From NCBI RefSeq assembly GCF_015832195.1, contig NC_052020.1:1426001-1490000 (forward strand): a DNA stretch of 64,000 bases, in the 5' to 3' direction. The translations under genes were made by a program, and so were the position numbers. This DNA comes from Motacilla alba alba. Taxonomy: Eukaryota > Chordata > Aves > Passeriformes > Motacillidae. How positions within the stretch are numbered: the first letter of the stretch is position 1; every line of letters begins with the position of its first letter. Shown piece by piece: positions 12,736 to 24,770 of the stretch. Below the pieces are notes generated by a model. The model was given only the letters and a program-made list of their open reading frames with translations. It was not told the DNA's origin and did not search any database.

Positions 12736-13265
12736 TCCCCCCCCAGTATTTGTTATCACAGCATGGTCTTGGTATTCCAAGCATTTGGGAAGGTTGGTTT
12801 GTTACTGTGGTTACACCTCCAATCAGAATTTATTTCAGAGTAATTTAAAAATGCAATTCTTAAATTTTATTTGGGAGAAATCCCAACAACTAAGGCAGAG
12901 CTACAAGTAGGATTCAAGTATTCCAGTTTCATGTGCAGGGCTCTGTGAAGCAGCGTACATTATGAGGCAGATACCACGTCGGCACTGCAGCACAGAGAAT
13001 GTCAGCTTTCCTACGTACTTGTATATCCAGGCATGTGTAGACATATGCACACATGTACAAATGCACATGTATCTATATTTTTGCTGCCCTGAAGTACCAT
13101 TTTAGGTAACTATAACAAACTATAACAGCAATTTGATACATTTTACACTCTGCACAACATACTGCATGTCTGTGTCTTAGAAAGACTAGTCAGACACACT
13201 TGAGTTTCCGAGTAATACCACAACCTCTGAAACATAGTATGATAAAAAGCATCTTAAATAATAGA

Positions 13266-13690
13266 AAAAGAGTGGGAGAAACAACTGTTCACTTTTAAAA
13301 TTCCAAAGGTTTATTAAACCTTAAGAAAAATTACAACAAAAGCCTGACTAAAAAAAAGCTTTCCAGCGCTGGGAGTCCCAGTGACTACCAGCCACATGCT
13401 CATCTACACGGATGGTTGCTTTGCCTTTTATCCTGAGCACCCCTCCCAAAGTTTTGTCAGTCAGCTCTTCTTCTGCTGTCTGTAGGTGGAGATTATTTTT
13501 TGCATCTTGCTAGGAGGTCAGGTGTTGTTATGCCACACCTCCTGGTAAGAAGCCAGGCTCCTCTAAATGTCTTGACTACCAAGGCTATTACAAGGGGCAA
13601 AGAGGACTATGGGATGACATATTACAATAGCATTCTACATAATATCTATCTCTTAATAATGAGACCAACTGTTACATTACATATCCATAA
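13266..13690 (-). mobile_element. LTR family B copy (minus)
   Basis: Minus-strand reading shares landmarks with the plus copy at 23318-23845: CAACACCTGA, AAGAAGAGCTGACTGACA, TTTGGGAGGGG, a polyadenylation motif GGTTTAATAAACCTTT (13308-13323) and the end GTGAACAGTTGTTTCTCCCA. It abuts a family A LTR of the same orientation. Confidence 0.7.
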
Positions 13691-13735
13691 CAAGGGCAAA
13701 GCCACACACAGCAGTACTCTCTTCTTAAGGATAAT

Positions 13736-14153
13736 TGTATTTGCAGGGGCCCCAGACAAAGGAAGGATGGAATGATGAATCTGACTCCATGTTCTCAGAA
13801 GGCTAATTTATTATTTTATGATATTCTGTCACATTAAAGAATGCTAAACTAAACTATACTAAAGAATACAGAAAGGATACTTACAGAATGCTTAAAAGAT
13901 AATAATGAAAACTCGTGACTCTCTCCAGAGTCGCAATACAGCTTGGCCCTGATTGGCCAAAGAGTGAAAACAACTCACAGCAGAACCCAGTGAAACAATC
14001 ACCTGTGGTAAAAAATCTCCAAACACATTCCACGTGAGCAAAACGGAGGAGAAGCAAATGAGATAAAAATTGTTTCCCTTTTCTCTGAGGCTTCTCAGCT
14101 TCCCAGGAGAAAAATCCTGGGCAAAGGGATTTTTCAGAGATGTGAGTGTGACA
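13736..14153 (-). mobile_element. LTR family A copy 1 (minus)
   Basis: On the minus strand it starts TGTCACACTC at 14153. It has the family core GAAAAATCCC, TTCTCCTGGGAAGCTGAGAAG, a polyadenylation block AATAATAAATTAGCC, ATGGAGTCAGATTC and a C-rich 3' end. Five copies occur in the window (13.7, 21.8, 22.4, 50.3 and 63.4 kb). No clear target-site duplication. Confidence 0.8.
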
Positions 14154-14825
14154 GCTGTGGGCTAGTTAATGCTGCAGGACTCAGTGATGTTCTGAGTCAA
14201 CAGCACTGGTTGAGGAAGAGCAGAAGGGACAAGTGACTTACAAGAGACACTGCTTCAGCTCTTCTGTGCTTCAGTCTCTCCTCTCAAACAGTTTACTTTG
14301 AAAATAAATTTGGCATCCCTTTTCCCAATTTTTCTCTGGCATTTCCCAGTCCATCTTCTCATTTCTTTACCCCAAACTGAGAAGTTTTTTGCCTTTGGAA
14401 ATGCTTCTTGATTTAATTCAATTCTTAATGAATCTGTTAAACTACCAAAGGGCAAAATGTTCTTAGCAAAATAGGAAGGCAAAGCATAAGTCTCATGGAG
14501 AAGAATTTCAATACACTTTTCATATCCACTTATACAAACAAAATCAACACAAACACATACATGGAATTAATCTGTGTGGCTTATTACTGCCCTTGATTGA
14601 AACCTGTCACATTAACAGTACCACTTCATGAGATAATATGTTTGTGGTGACTGAAATCACAGAGAACAATTGATGGGACTTGAAACAGCCAGGGACCAAC
14701 AGGTGGGATGGTGAGGGGCCACTCCGTCCTGGCCCTAGACCTTGGAATGGCCAAGTCAACGAGAGAAAGGACACCAAATCCACTAGCTTGATCTGCTATG
14801 AAAAGGGGACCCATACCAGAGATTC
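14154..14825. other. Unannotated sequence between LTRs
   Basis: No recognised repeat or exon. Short frames on both strands (14255-14482, 14626-14889) look like chance. Confidence 0.4.
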
Positions 14826-15342
14826 ACCAGGTTCATATCTGTTTTGCCTGAGCTGCTGTGTGAACCTTTTGGTTTTTTTCCTTCCCTGAGACAGGAACTG
14901 GTGCCATTTCTTTTCCTTCGCACCATGTTGCAGCTGTTGTGGTTTTTTCTTTCCCTGGCTTTGTTGTTGTTGTTGTTGTTGTTGTTGTTGGGTTGGGTTG
15001 TTTGGTTTTTTGTTTGTTTGTAGGTTTTGTTTTTGTTCTGGGGGGGGGGGGGGGAGGAGGGGAGTGTAAGGTCTGACAGTTCAATATCTAACATTTATTC
15101 ATCATTTTTTTCCTCTGCCATGTAGGCAGTCTGTTTGTCAGTAAACAATTGGTTGTGGTTTTTTTTTACTTTCATCCACTAATATTCATTTTCTTATTGG
15201 CAGAAAGGGATTGTTGGAACCCTTTTTTTTTTCCGGACAAAACATTCATTCCAGGGTGGTTTTCCTCCTAAACTTGTCTCTAAACCAGGACAGTAATTAA
15301 TTTTGGAGTGTTCGCTCCCTTAACTTGTCTTAAACCAAGATA
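14826..15342 (+). mobile_element. LTR family D copy 1 (plus, diverged)
   Basis: The 3' part (15130-15342) shares ordered blocks with copies ending at 34625 and 46008. These are a T-rich TTTTTTTACTTTCATC, TTATTGGCAGAAAGGGATTG, an AGTGTTC block and the end CTTGTCTTAAACCAAGA. The 5' edge is uncertain. A TTG microsatellite and a poly-G run lie inside. Confidence 0.55.
14959..15054. repeat. (TTG)n followed by a 15-G run
   Basis: About ten TTG units (14960-14990) are followed by T/G-rich sequence and then 15 G in a row (15040-15054) and AGGAGGGGAG. Minus frames reading poly-T, poly-N or poly-P here are artefacts of this composition. Confidence 0.95.
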
Positions 15343-18300
15343 TTCCCCCATTTCATTTTTCTAGATAAAGTAGAATGAAAAATTATGCTCATGTAAGTAT
15401 AAAAGCTGTTATAAATGCAAAAAGAAAAAAAATAATTTAAAAAGAAGACTTTATAAGCCTGCTTTTAAGGTAGCTGAAAAACCTAAAAAGCTAATGTGTA
15501 TATCCACAGTGAAAAAGTTAAAGAGAAAAGTCCTCTCTTGCTTTGTGGAGGTTGCTGGAGGAGTGAAGGAAAAGACACTCGGAAGTGTGAAAGGCACCAC
15601 CCCATACACGCTCATTTTTCAAGACCTTACAGAAGTAAAGTTGGCAAGATAGCAAAATGGTAGAACTGAGACTTATTTCCAAAAACCGAGTTGGAATTCC
15701 GATGCTTAAAAGGATGCTGGAATGAATGCAGCCTAAATCCCATAGGTTTTTGGTTTTTTTCCCTAGATCAACACATTTTCCTTCTACAGGAATATTCTGC
15801 TTTTATTACTTTAATTCATAAATATGAATTTTCACTCATTCATGAGCTGCCCTTTAAGATTTTAGGAGAAATATCTATCCAATGAGTTTCATGTGAACCA
15901 TTGAGCAGTAACACAGGAACAACACTCTGTAGATCTTTTGTCCATTCCCATCTCTCCTCTTTGATGTAGGTTTTTACCAGCAGAGGTAAAAGGAAAATGT
16001 ACCGGTACTAATGGCAGGAAAGCTCAGCCATAGAAATAGCCAACAACACAAGGGACTGCCTGTCAGGGCACAAGCTAGAAGTCAGCCTCTATTAAGTTAC
16101 CTTATGGCTAGGTGAATTGCTGCATTTCTTTCCAAAAAAATGAGGATTTTTGCAATGGAGAATCTAACCTCTAACCACTATTTTTGTGGAGATACTCCAC
16201 AAAAAGTTTGGAGAAGGGATGTCACTCTAGGACATGAAATAAAACAACATGGACGCTGGAATCGCCAAGGTAAAAAACAGGGCTGTTTAATTTCTGACTC
16301 CAACATTTATAGATTTCCAAAAATGACAGTGGATTAGAGAATGACAGTGCCACCTCTCCAATGACACTGGACAAACAACAGTCCATCAAATTTCTCCTCT
16401 TCCTTAAAGAATGCAAAACAATAATTATTTACAGAAAAGCACATGAGAAGGTTCGTTACAAGAAAGTAAACATCAGAAGGCTTAGAAGAACTTAAAAAAC
16501 AGGGCGACATCAGGATAGGACTTTTTTGTCATAGCAATGAACTGGGTCATGAAAAAGTTCATACAAAGAAGTCAGGTATTAAAGCACTGCATAGAACATG
16601 GCAAGTACACACATAACTATGCAGCTTTCAAATTCCATTCTTTAACCACAACAGGTTCTGTGGAAAAGTAATTTATTTGAACAATGTATGAGGTAGAGTG
16701 ATTTGGCCCTATGTACACTGGCATTTCTATAAAACTCACTACAAAAAGTGCTTTTTAGTGTAATTCACTAGAAAAACTGAGTCTTCATTCTACCTGTATT
16801 GAATAGATTTTTTGTGATATAGAGCACTTTACATTTAGGATACTTGAGACATTTAATCCACCTCTGTTTAAAATAGGACCAAACGCATTCAGACAGAATT
16901 TCAAAGGTGATAATACCTTGCTAAACCCACCAATACTGAGTTTCCTAAAGGTCTGCTTAAGGACACATGATAAATACGTATTATATTATTTTATTACATA
17001 ATTTACATTTATGAAATCATGTATTTGGAACCAGCTGATCCTATATTTTCACCTGAATTTGTGGTTATATTCACTTTCTAACATCACCTTCACTATCAAA
17101 AAGATACCAAAAAACCCCAAGCTTTTCTGACATTTCTAGATCAGTCTTTCTGAATTTTTTTTCTGCATCTTTCTCACAGGGTAGGTAACTCTGAATTTAA
17201 TCAGGTGTATTTTTCATATTTTACAATAAGCTGTTGAAAGACTGGTAACATAACAGGCCTACTTCAAATAGGGATCATTTTTTGTAGCCAAGATACCAGT
17301 GCAATGCTATCCTATATGAAGACAGCTGGAATAAAAGTTAGGGAAAATAGAAAAAAAAAAAAAGAATATAAAATAATTTAGTATAAAAATAGTTATTTAG
17401 ATCATCACATTATCTGCAAATCTGCTCTGACACATTTTTGCTCATCTAGTCTTACATTCCATCTATGTTGAAGGCATAATGGAGTGGTTTTTTTGGTTTC
17501 TAAATAAAGCAGCAGTTACGGAAGGAGATGGCTTGGATTCTTAGCAAGTAAGGCTGAAGTGTCCATGCTAGTTCAGCCTCAAAACCAAGCAATGTACTTT
17601 TTGTACTCCTTTTGAATTATCAAGTTTATAGCTAAATTGTCATCAATATTAATTTCTGTTTTGTGAGTCTCCAAAGGCTAAGTCCATTACCAAGATAAAG
17701 CAAATCAAAGTATGGAGCAATATATTTGTATTTACTATCACCCAATAAAGGAGTAGGAATTGAAGAAAGGGCTTATTTACCATTTCTGAAGTATGAAAGA
17801 ATTATCAGCATGTATTTATGCTGTACAGAGACTTTATTGGCTGGTGATTTTCACCCATAACAGAACAGGTGTGATGGAGAGATTAGCCCACTCCCAACAT
17901 TATTTCAGCATTTCTGCTGAGATTTGTTATTAATCTAGGGCAGACCATGATATTTCAAATCTTTACCCTGGAAACACTGTGAAATCTATTGAGGGACATT
18001 AGTTTATGAAGAATTTTTAATCTAATCTTTCAGCTTTTTATTAGCTAGTGAAGGCTGGAATATAAACGCGCTGATCTTTTCAAAATCAATATTTAACCAT
18101 GGAGAGTTCCATAAATATTATGAGTAACTCTAAAAATCAGCATGTACATACAAAGGGCAAATGTATACTTAGTGTTCTTTAAGAACATTATTCATTCTCT
18201 TAAGAAACATCACAACCTACATTCCACATTAAGTAGTTAAGTCCTCTCCAATCAACTTTCCTATATTTTCTTTACATTTACACTGTTGTACTAAATGACA

Positions 18301-19744
18301 TTTAATATTCAATGGTCCAAGACTTTCTTATTGTAGTTTCTTAGTTTGGGCTTGATTCTGAGATAGCTTTTAACATAAAGAAGAGGCATTGGTGTCACAA
18401 ATCAGGTTTATAATTATCTGCTTTTCCCTACCACTCCCAGCTGTCTTGTAACTGCTTGTCACACAGAAATTTAATTGTACAGTCTGGTACAGCACTGTAA
18501 GCGACAAGCGACAATTAACCAAAAAGTTAGTTTTATAACATCTACATGACTGAGATCCTTAATAGGGTAGTATCATGATAGTATCTAGGGTAGCTAGGCT
18601 CTGTTTCATTGTTTGCTGTCCTCCAGGGAAACAGTGTTCCTTTACCAAAGTCTTCCAAATACCAGCGTCCTGACCTTTAAATTCTTCAAAGCCATCATGG
18701 GCTTCTCCGTGTTTGCACTCTTCCACACAAGGAACTGCTGAGCTTTCTTCAGTATCAATAATTCTGAACAGGAAAGTCTTCCTATTTTTAAAGTTACAGA
18801 TTATATTCTATACACAATAATATTATGTTATGATTTCTCCCCAACCTTGGGCAAACCTTCAGATCCATAATTTCAGTAGGGTTGACTGCAGAAATGCTCT
18901 GAGGCAAGTAAATATTAGATAGCTTAGATGGTTTTTAAATATAACAGAAGACAGAACTAGTGTACTCCCTCGATTTTTCCATTTTATCTCTTTAAATATA
19001 CTCAGACTAAGGGTAATAATAATGCCTTAAACCAAACCTGCCCAACTCTCCTATTATGCTATTCTAATTAGAAAAGTACTTAAGTCCAATACAATTTGCT
19101 CTTAGTGCTACTGTGTTCTTGCACAATGAGACATGATAAGCAGCTTCTCTTCCAAAAACAATTGTGAAAATTAGTGATGAATTTTTCCATTGTGCAGTCC
19201 AGAGCAATTAAGGAGCAATCTCTCAGCTGCTCCAGTAGTTGCCAGTCTCTTGCAGACCAAACACAAAAGCTGATTAAGTTACGTGAAAGAACTGCCAACT
19301 TTTAATTATCCTCCAATATTCAGGCTGGATATTTGGAAGATCAATTGCTCCTGAATTACTATCCTGGAAATAAATTCACATTGCTGGTTCAATCGCCATG
19401 TACACTAAACCAAAACAGACGTCTCTTTGTTCTGAGTAAGCTCTTCCTCTATCTATGTACCCCTTCTCTGGCATCCCAGTTGTTAGGTGAAAAAAAAAAA
19501 AAAGAAGAAAAAATAAATAATAATAAGACTGAAATCCCTGGACAGTATGGAAATTACAGTTAGAGACTTGTAGAAGCAGCTGTTTTTCAGGGTAGTTGTA
19601 TTTCAAAAGGTAAGAAATAATACAAAGCTACAAAATGGGTTTGAAATTAATCTCTCTCTTTCTAAGAAAGGGTGGGGGCCATGGGGAGTTGATTAAGAAA
19701 GCCTCCTTGCTAAGGCAACACCAGTTACAAGCGGTAACTTCCTT
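15343..19744. other. AT-rich unique sequence
   Basis: No repeat family recognised. A minus-strand frame without stops runs from about 18775 to 18560, behind a good acceptor-like CTTTCCTGTTCAG. It is too short to stand out from chance and is discussed under findings. Confidence 0.45.
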
Positions 19745-19842
19745 AGAATTTTTTTTTTGTTTATTTGTTTGTGGGGTTTTCATTGTTGTTTTGTCATTGT
19801 TGTTGTTGTTGTTTTGTCATTGTTGTTGTTGTTGTTGTTAAT
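19745..19842. repeat. (TTG)n microsatellite, interrupted
   Basis: T/G-rich lead, then TTG runs broken twice by TTTTGTCATTG. The poly-valine and cysteine frames in this stretch arise from the triplet repeat. Confidence 0.95.
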
Positions 19843-21469
19843 CTTGTTTTGTTCTTATTCAGTTCTTCTTTTTTGCTAGCTGTCATTCAGGATCAGACTG
19901 AAGTAGTTCCAACAAAAATGCTTGGAAGCTTATGCATTTTACCTGTCAGGGGAATTAGATAAAATTACTGGTGACTACAAACCTGAAGTACAATTTACAA
20001 TTCGATTTACAAGTGTAAACCATATGTGACAATGCTAACTTCTTGTCCAAGTCCCATCTTTCTACAACTTAGAACTCTGTGATCTGTAATTTAAAGGTTA
20101 AGCAGTCAGCTTTTTCACAAGGAACAAAATTGTTAAAAAAAGCTGCTTTCGATGTCTTCTCTTTAATTCCTTTACTATTTCTGCAGAGAAGGAAAGGAAA
20201 AGTTGAACATCCTTTCTTCAGATATGGGACTTTGTATGTTTTATGTCATATAACTTGATGGCAAATCTTGAATAAAAATCCCTGCTTACTAATCCACAAA
20301 GAAGAATCAGCTTGAACTGATGGTGATATAAAACATCTTACCTTTCCCCTTATACACATCAAGTTTTCAGGGAAAAGACTGTTCTTGATATTTCGATACT
20401 TGACATAAAAGAAGTTGTTACAAACTTATCCCCCCTCCCCTGCCTCTGCTTCAAGTGATAAATACATTGGTCAGCTAGACACTAGAAATCCTGTTCTATA
20501 GGAGGTTATAAACAGTAACAGCATGAATCATCATCAGGATGCTTAGGGAATTTGGAACTTAAAAATTTTAAAGCTGGAAGCATTTACAAAATTGGAGAAC
20601 TCAAGTGACATGACTAAGTCATCAAATGCGTCACTCCATGCAGTGCAAGTTAGTCATCAGATGTGTGTCTAACTTACATAAAACAGCAATCAGGCCTTAT
20701 TCAAATTACTGAACTGTACCTTGGTGTGGTTTGAGTCTATCAGAATCAAGTCATCCAGAAAGTTAATTCAACAGACTCTATAGAGGTGATTTATTCAGAT
20801 TGAAAATTTCCTTCCTGTCCATCATTTAACAAGCCTTACTTTACTTTTATTTTCTTTCAAAACAGATTTCTTTATAGAACACTGAGATCTATGTATTAAA
20901 ATTGCTATAATCTTGTCACTTCAATCATCCTCTTTTATTCATATTTCTAAGAAATACTATTATTGTGTACTTCAGTACAGCTGGCTTGAAAATAAATTTC
21001 CCATCCCTAATATGATAGTAATACGTCTTTCCTTCAATTTTTTGGTCCCTGACAACAATATTCAAGTAAACCAGAAAGAACGTATACATTTTCATTGACA
21101 TTTTTTCAAGAAGTGTGAATACTTTATTTTTATCTTTTATTCAGAGCTCGTAAAATTAGATTTAGACAAAACCCCTACAGAGCACAAGCAAAACTTTTAT
21201 GTTCAATAATATGGAAAGAAAAAGAGTCCAAACTCCCCTCTGGTAGGAAAAAAAAAACCAAATCAGTCCCTGTAATACTTATCAGCTCATTTGCTGTACT
21301 CTTTCAGTTGATCATATTTGTGTTTAAGATTATTTTTTTACTGGACAAATACATTAATGACTTTTTCTGCAATTGAGAGACAGTTTTCATTAGAAAAGCC
21401 AAATTTTCTTTGCTGTACAGAAATTTCTCATCTACTAATGGTGCTAGTTAAGATCAGAACTTGGTAAAC
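19843..21469. other. Unannotated AT-rich sequence
   Basis: No repeat, RNA gene or exon identified. Confidence 0.5.
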
Positions 21470-21756
21470 TGTTGTTGTGGTTTGACACTAGCCAAATGCC
21501 AGGCACCCATGAACGCACACAGCCACCCTCCCCTGTTACAGCTGAGCTGAGAAAATTTAAGGAAGGGTTCATGAGTTAAGGACTGGGAGAAAACACTCCA
21601 AGGGCAAAACAGGCTCAACTTGAAGATATAAATTGAATTTATTACTAACAAGATCAGAGCAGAAAAATGAGAAATAAGCCCTTAAACCACTTTTTATTCC
21701 CCCAACCCTTCCCTCCTTCCCACCGACAATGCAGGGAGAGAGGGGGTGGGGGGTAT
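21470..21756 (-). mobile_element. LTR family C, 3' part (minus), first piece of a split LTR
   Basis: On the minus strand this is the LTR 3' end. It has C-rich and G-rich blocks, a polyadenylation signal GTAATAAATTCAATT (about 21632-21646), TTGAGCCTGTTTTGCCC, and the terminal TGGGTGCCTGGCATTTGGC, TAGTGTCAAACCACAACA. The order matches a long avian LTR type with internal G/C-rich repeats. The LTR continues at 22171 and again at 24771, because other LTRs are inserted into it. Confidence 0.7.
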
Positions 21757-22170
21757 CGTATTTGTGGGGTGCCCTGTGGCAGGAAGGAACAATGAATCTG
21801 ACTCCATGTTCTCAGAAGGCTAATGTATTATTTATGATACTATATTATATTAAAGAATACTATCCTAAACTATACTAAAGAATACAGAAAGGATACTTAG
21901 AGAAGGTTAAAAAGATAATAATGAAAACTCGTGACTAATTCCAGAGTCCTGACACAGCTTGGCACTGATTGGACAAAGAGTCAAAACAATCCACAGCAGA
22001 ACCCAAAGAAACAATCACCTGTGGATAAACAATCTCCAAACACATTCCAGACGAGCAAAACACAGGAGAAGCAAATGAGATAATAGTTGTTTTCCTTTTT
22101 CTCTGAGGCTTCTCAGCTTCCCAGGAGAAAAATTCTGGGAGAAGGGATTTTTCAGAAAATATGAATGCCA
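21757..22170 (-). mobile_element. LTR family A copy 2 (minus), inserted in LTR C
   Basis: Shares more than 300 bp of ordered similarity with copy 1, including ATGGAGTCAGATTC, AGTATAGTTTAGGATAG, AATGTGTTTGGAGATTG and CTTCTCAGAGAAAAAGG-type blocks. LTR C resumes immediately beyond 22170, which marks this as a nested insertion. Target-site duplication is not clean. Confidence 0.8.
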
Positions 22171-22385
22171 TATATGGCATTCGTTTGGTCAGTTTGTCAC
22201 CCACGGTTTTCCTCCACTGCTCAGGGAGAGAAGTTGTTCCCCTGTGAGACTGTGAGGTGCCTTCCCACAGGAGACAGTTCTCTGTGAACCTCCCTAGCGT
22301 GTCTCCAGTCTCACAAACAGCAGTCCTCTCAAAACTACTGTGGCATGGGTCACTCTTCCACAGGGTGCAGTCCTCCAGGGTCTAC
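22171..22385 (-). mobile_element. LTR family C, middle piece (minus)
   Basis: Continues LTR C: GGTCAGTTTGTCACCC, then short G/C-rich units such as CCCACAGGAGACAGT and GTGGCATGGGTCACTC, ending near CAGTCCTCCAGGGTC. These irregular units resemble the repeated central part of the LTR family. The piece stops where another family A LTR begins. Confidence 0.65.
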
Positions 22386-22790
22386 AGTATTCACAGGGTG
22401 CCCCGATGAAGGAAGGAATGATGAGGAGGACTCCATCTAATCAGAAGGCTAATTAATTACTTTATTATACTATATTATTCTATACTATATTACACTGTAT
22501 TACATTACATCTAAGCTGAGTCTGCCCAGCACCCAACTCTGCTCACCCTGCCAGAATCTTGCGGCTGTCAGCTACAGTCCCGGCACACACACACACGCTG
22601 GGCCCTGACAGGCCCAGGGACCAAAACACATCACTCTGGGTAAGCAACCTCCAGAGTGCATTCTGCTTCGGCACAACACAGGCACAGCAAATGAGATAAG
22701 AATTGTCCTTCCTTTCTCTGAGGTTCAGAGAATGGGAAACCCAGAAATATTCTTGGGAAGAACTTTGCCTTGCTTTTGTCTGTGAGGAGA
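22386..22790 (-). mobile_element. LTR family A copy 3, diverged subtype (minus)
   Basis: The 3' third matches family A (GGGGCACCCTGTGAATAC, TAATTAGCCTTCTGATTAG, ATGGAGTCC). The U3 half is GC-richer and differs from copies 1 and 2, so this is a separate subtype. It sits in the same orientation as copy 2, about 215 bp away. Confidence 0.7.
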
Positions 22791-23317
22791 AATGCGGCTG
22801 CAAAGGACAGGATGCTCCAGCCTGGAAGCAGGGGCTCCTTTCTCAACCAGCTCTCCTGGTTGGAAAACCGGCTGGATCACAGCCCCCTCCAGGCATCCAC
22901 CCATTCAGGTGCGGTGTTGGAGCTTAGGGCTGGGTTTTTACCTTTTCTTTTTCTTTTCTCTGAGGGAATTTTCCCCCATTTTTGTTGCTAAGGCACAATA
23001 AGGACCAGGTACTTAAGAGAGACAAAAAAAAAAAGTTGTCTCAGCTCAGTGGAGGGGTGCAGCTGGCTGTTCTCTCTTCACCTGGGGGTTTCTCTGGGAA
23101 GAGCAGGCAGCTGGGCTTGGACAAAAAAGGGGCCTGGTGCAGCTGCTCTCTTGCTCTCTCGGCTTCTGGGGAGGATGGTCAGCCTGCTGCCTGGGGGGGA
23201 ATTCGCTGCTGCCACCAGAGCCCAGGCCTGTCCTGCTTCTGCCGTGGGGTGAGCCTTCACTCCTAAAAGCAGCTGCTGCACCGGGACCTTATTAACACCC
23301 TACCTCCCTGCTATAGA
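22791..23317. mobile_element. GC-rich probable LTR fragment, orientation unclear
   Basis: A GC-rich block with TTTTCTTTTTCTTTTCTCTGAGGG and GGCACAATAAGGACC. It lies between clear LTRs inside the nested cluster and has no unique-sequence character. It may be one element with 23846-24123, split by LTR B. The several overlapping frames of 65-95 codons follow from its high GC and carry no known domain. Confidence 0.35.
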
Positions 23318-23845
23318 TGGATAATGAGAGGATTGGCTCTCGCAATTAGGGGTGGATATTGTGTGAATATGAAGAAAAGCGTTATTGATGTACAGTTATG
23401 TTATTGTGGTTTAGATGTCCTCTGCCTTTTTCCCCCCCTGTATCGTTGCCATCAGACAGCCGGGGTTGTCTAGGACAGGTAGAAGGAGGCGTGCACATGT
23501 GTCCCTTGCATGGGGCAGCTGGGAATGGAAAAGCTTGTTGCTTAGAGGGTGCAGCATGGCAACACCTGATCTCCAATCCAGTTACAAGAAATCAGTTTCC
23601 ACTGATAAATGGCAAAGAAGAGCTGACTGACAGACTTTGGGAGGGGCCAGGGCTGTCTGATGCAACGCCCAGGGGTATAAAAGACTGAGTATCCATCTTG
23701 AAGATGAGCCAGCCATGTGGTAGGCAGCCATCAGGGCACTTCCCAGTGCTGCAATTTTTCCTTATTTAGTCCTTTTGTTGTACTTTTGTTAAGGTTTAAT
23801 AAACCTTTTAAAATTTTTAAAGTGAGCGGTGGTGTCTCACACTCC
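23318..23845 (+). mobile_element. LTR family B, longest copy (plus)
   Basis: Opens TGGATAATGAGAGGATTGGC, has a TATA box GGGTATAAAAGACTG near 23674, a polyadenylation motif GGTTTAATAAACC near 23791, and ends GTGTCTCACACTC. The landmarks line up with the minus copy at 13266-13690 and the fragment at 12629. No ERV coding sequence follows, so it is a solo LTR or a fragment. Confidence 0.75.
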
Positions 23846-24123
23846 CCAAACAAAGGACTCTTCACCTTCTGCTCGGGTGCCTCAGGGGAAACCCAGGAAT
23901 GCCCAAGCCCCCTCCCTCTCCAAGGGGGCTTCTCCTGGCCCTGTTTGGAGCTGGGTGGCTCCCTCCATTTCTCTGCCACTGCTCAGTGGTTTCTTTGCTG
24001 CCCTGTAACTTGCACCACCTGCCCTGCCCTGACTTCCAGCAGCTCCAGCTGCAGCTGAGGAGTTTCTGATGCATCTCATCTACTCTCCCCTGCCTTCCCA
24101 AGTTGCTACTCTGAGGTTCCTGC
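23846..24123. mobile_element. GC-rich probable LTR fragment
   Basis: C/T-rich sequence between LTR B and LTR I with no match to unique DNA. It may be the other half of the element at 22791-23317. Frames on both strands here (23717-24254) are compositional. Confidence 0.3.
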
Positions 24124-24770
24124 TGAAGCGATATACGGAATAAATAGACTCCACAACGTGGTGTAGTTGTGAAGTGGGTATGCATGTCAGCGCCCAGCAC
24201 AAGAAAGATAGCTCTTGTGAAAACTTGTGCCCCGAGCCTCGGTCTGACCCACATCTTTATTCACAAATATGTCTGATGTACATTACATTGCTCAACCTTT
24301 CCATGCATATTCAATCCCGGGCCCTGCCTGTCCTCGCCTCACATGGTAATTAGATCCATGCCCTTCTGGGCATGCATTATTTGCTGTGGTGGTCGAACAG
24401 GGGGTCTTTGGTGGTCTCTGAGGCTGAAGATTGTGGTCTTCCTCATGATTGAACTTTCGAACTTTTCTCCTTTGCAGTTGTGCTTTTGGTCTCTTGGTGC
24501 TTATCTGAGTACATCTGTGGGTCTTGATGAGCCTTGAGACAGAGGAGCCCCTTTATCTGGGTTTCTTGCATCCCTTGGTCTTCTCCTGGTATTGTTCTTT
24601 ATGCAAGAAGCTTCAGAAATTTACATTTTCCTATGCCCTTTGTACCATGGCAGAAGTTTCCTAAGTAAAAAGGTTAAAATTCAACGCATAATTCCACAAG
24701 CTAAAATTTAAATGCTTAATTCATACTGCTAACTCAAGTGAACTCCAAAAATCTCTATTTCACTGCTACA
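24124..24770 (-). mobile_element. ERV LTR family I (minus), complete termini
   Basis: On the minus strand it begins TGTAGCAGTGAAATAG at 24770. It has a polyadenylation signal GTGAATAAAGATGTG (near 24262) followed by CTTGTGCTGGGCGCTGAC, and ends CCGTATATCGCTTCA at 24124. TG...CA ends and signal placement are those of a full LTR of about 647 bp. LTR C resumes on its right. No convincing target-site duplication. Confidence 0.75.

Noticed and set aside
19635..19962. Valine- and cysteine-rich hydrophobic frames that look like a membrane segment
   Set aside because: Produced by the TTG repeat.
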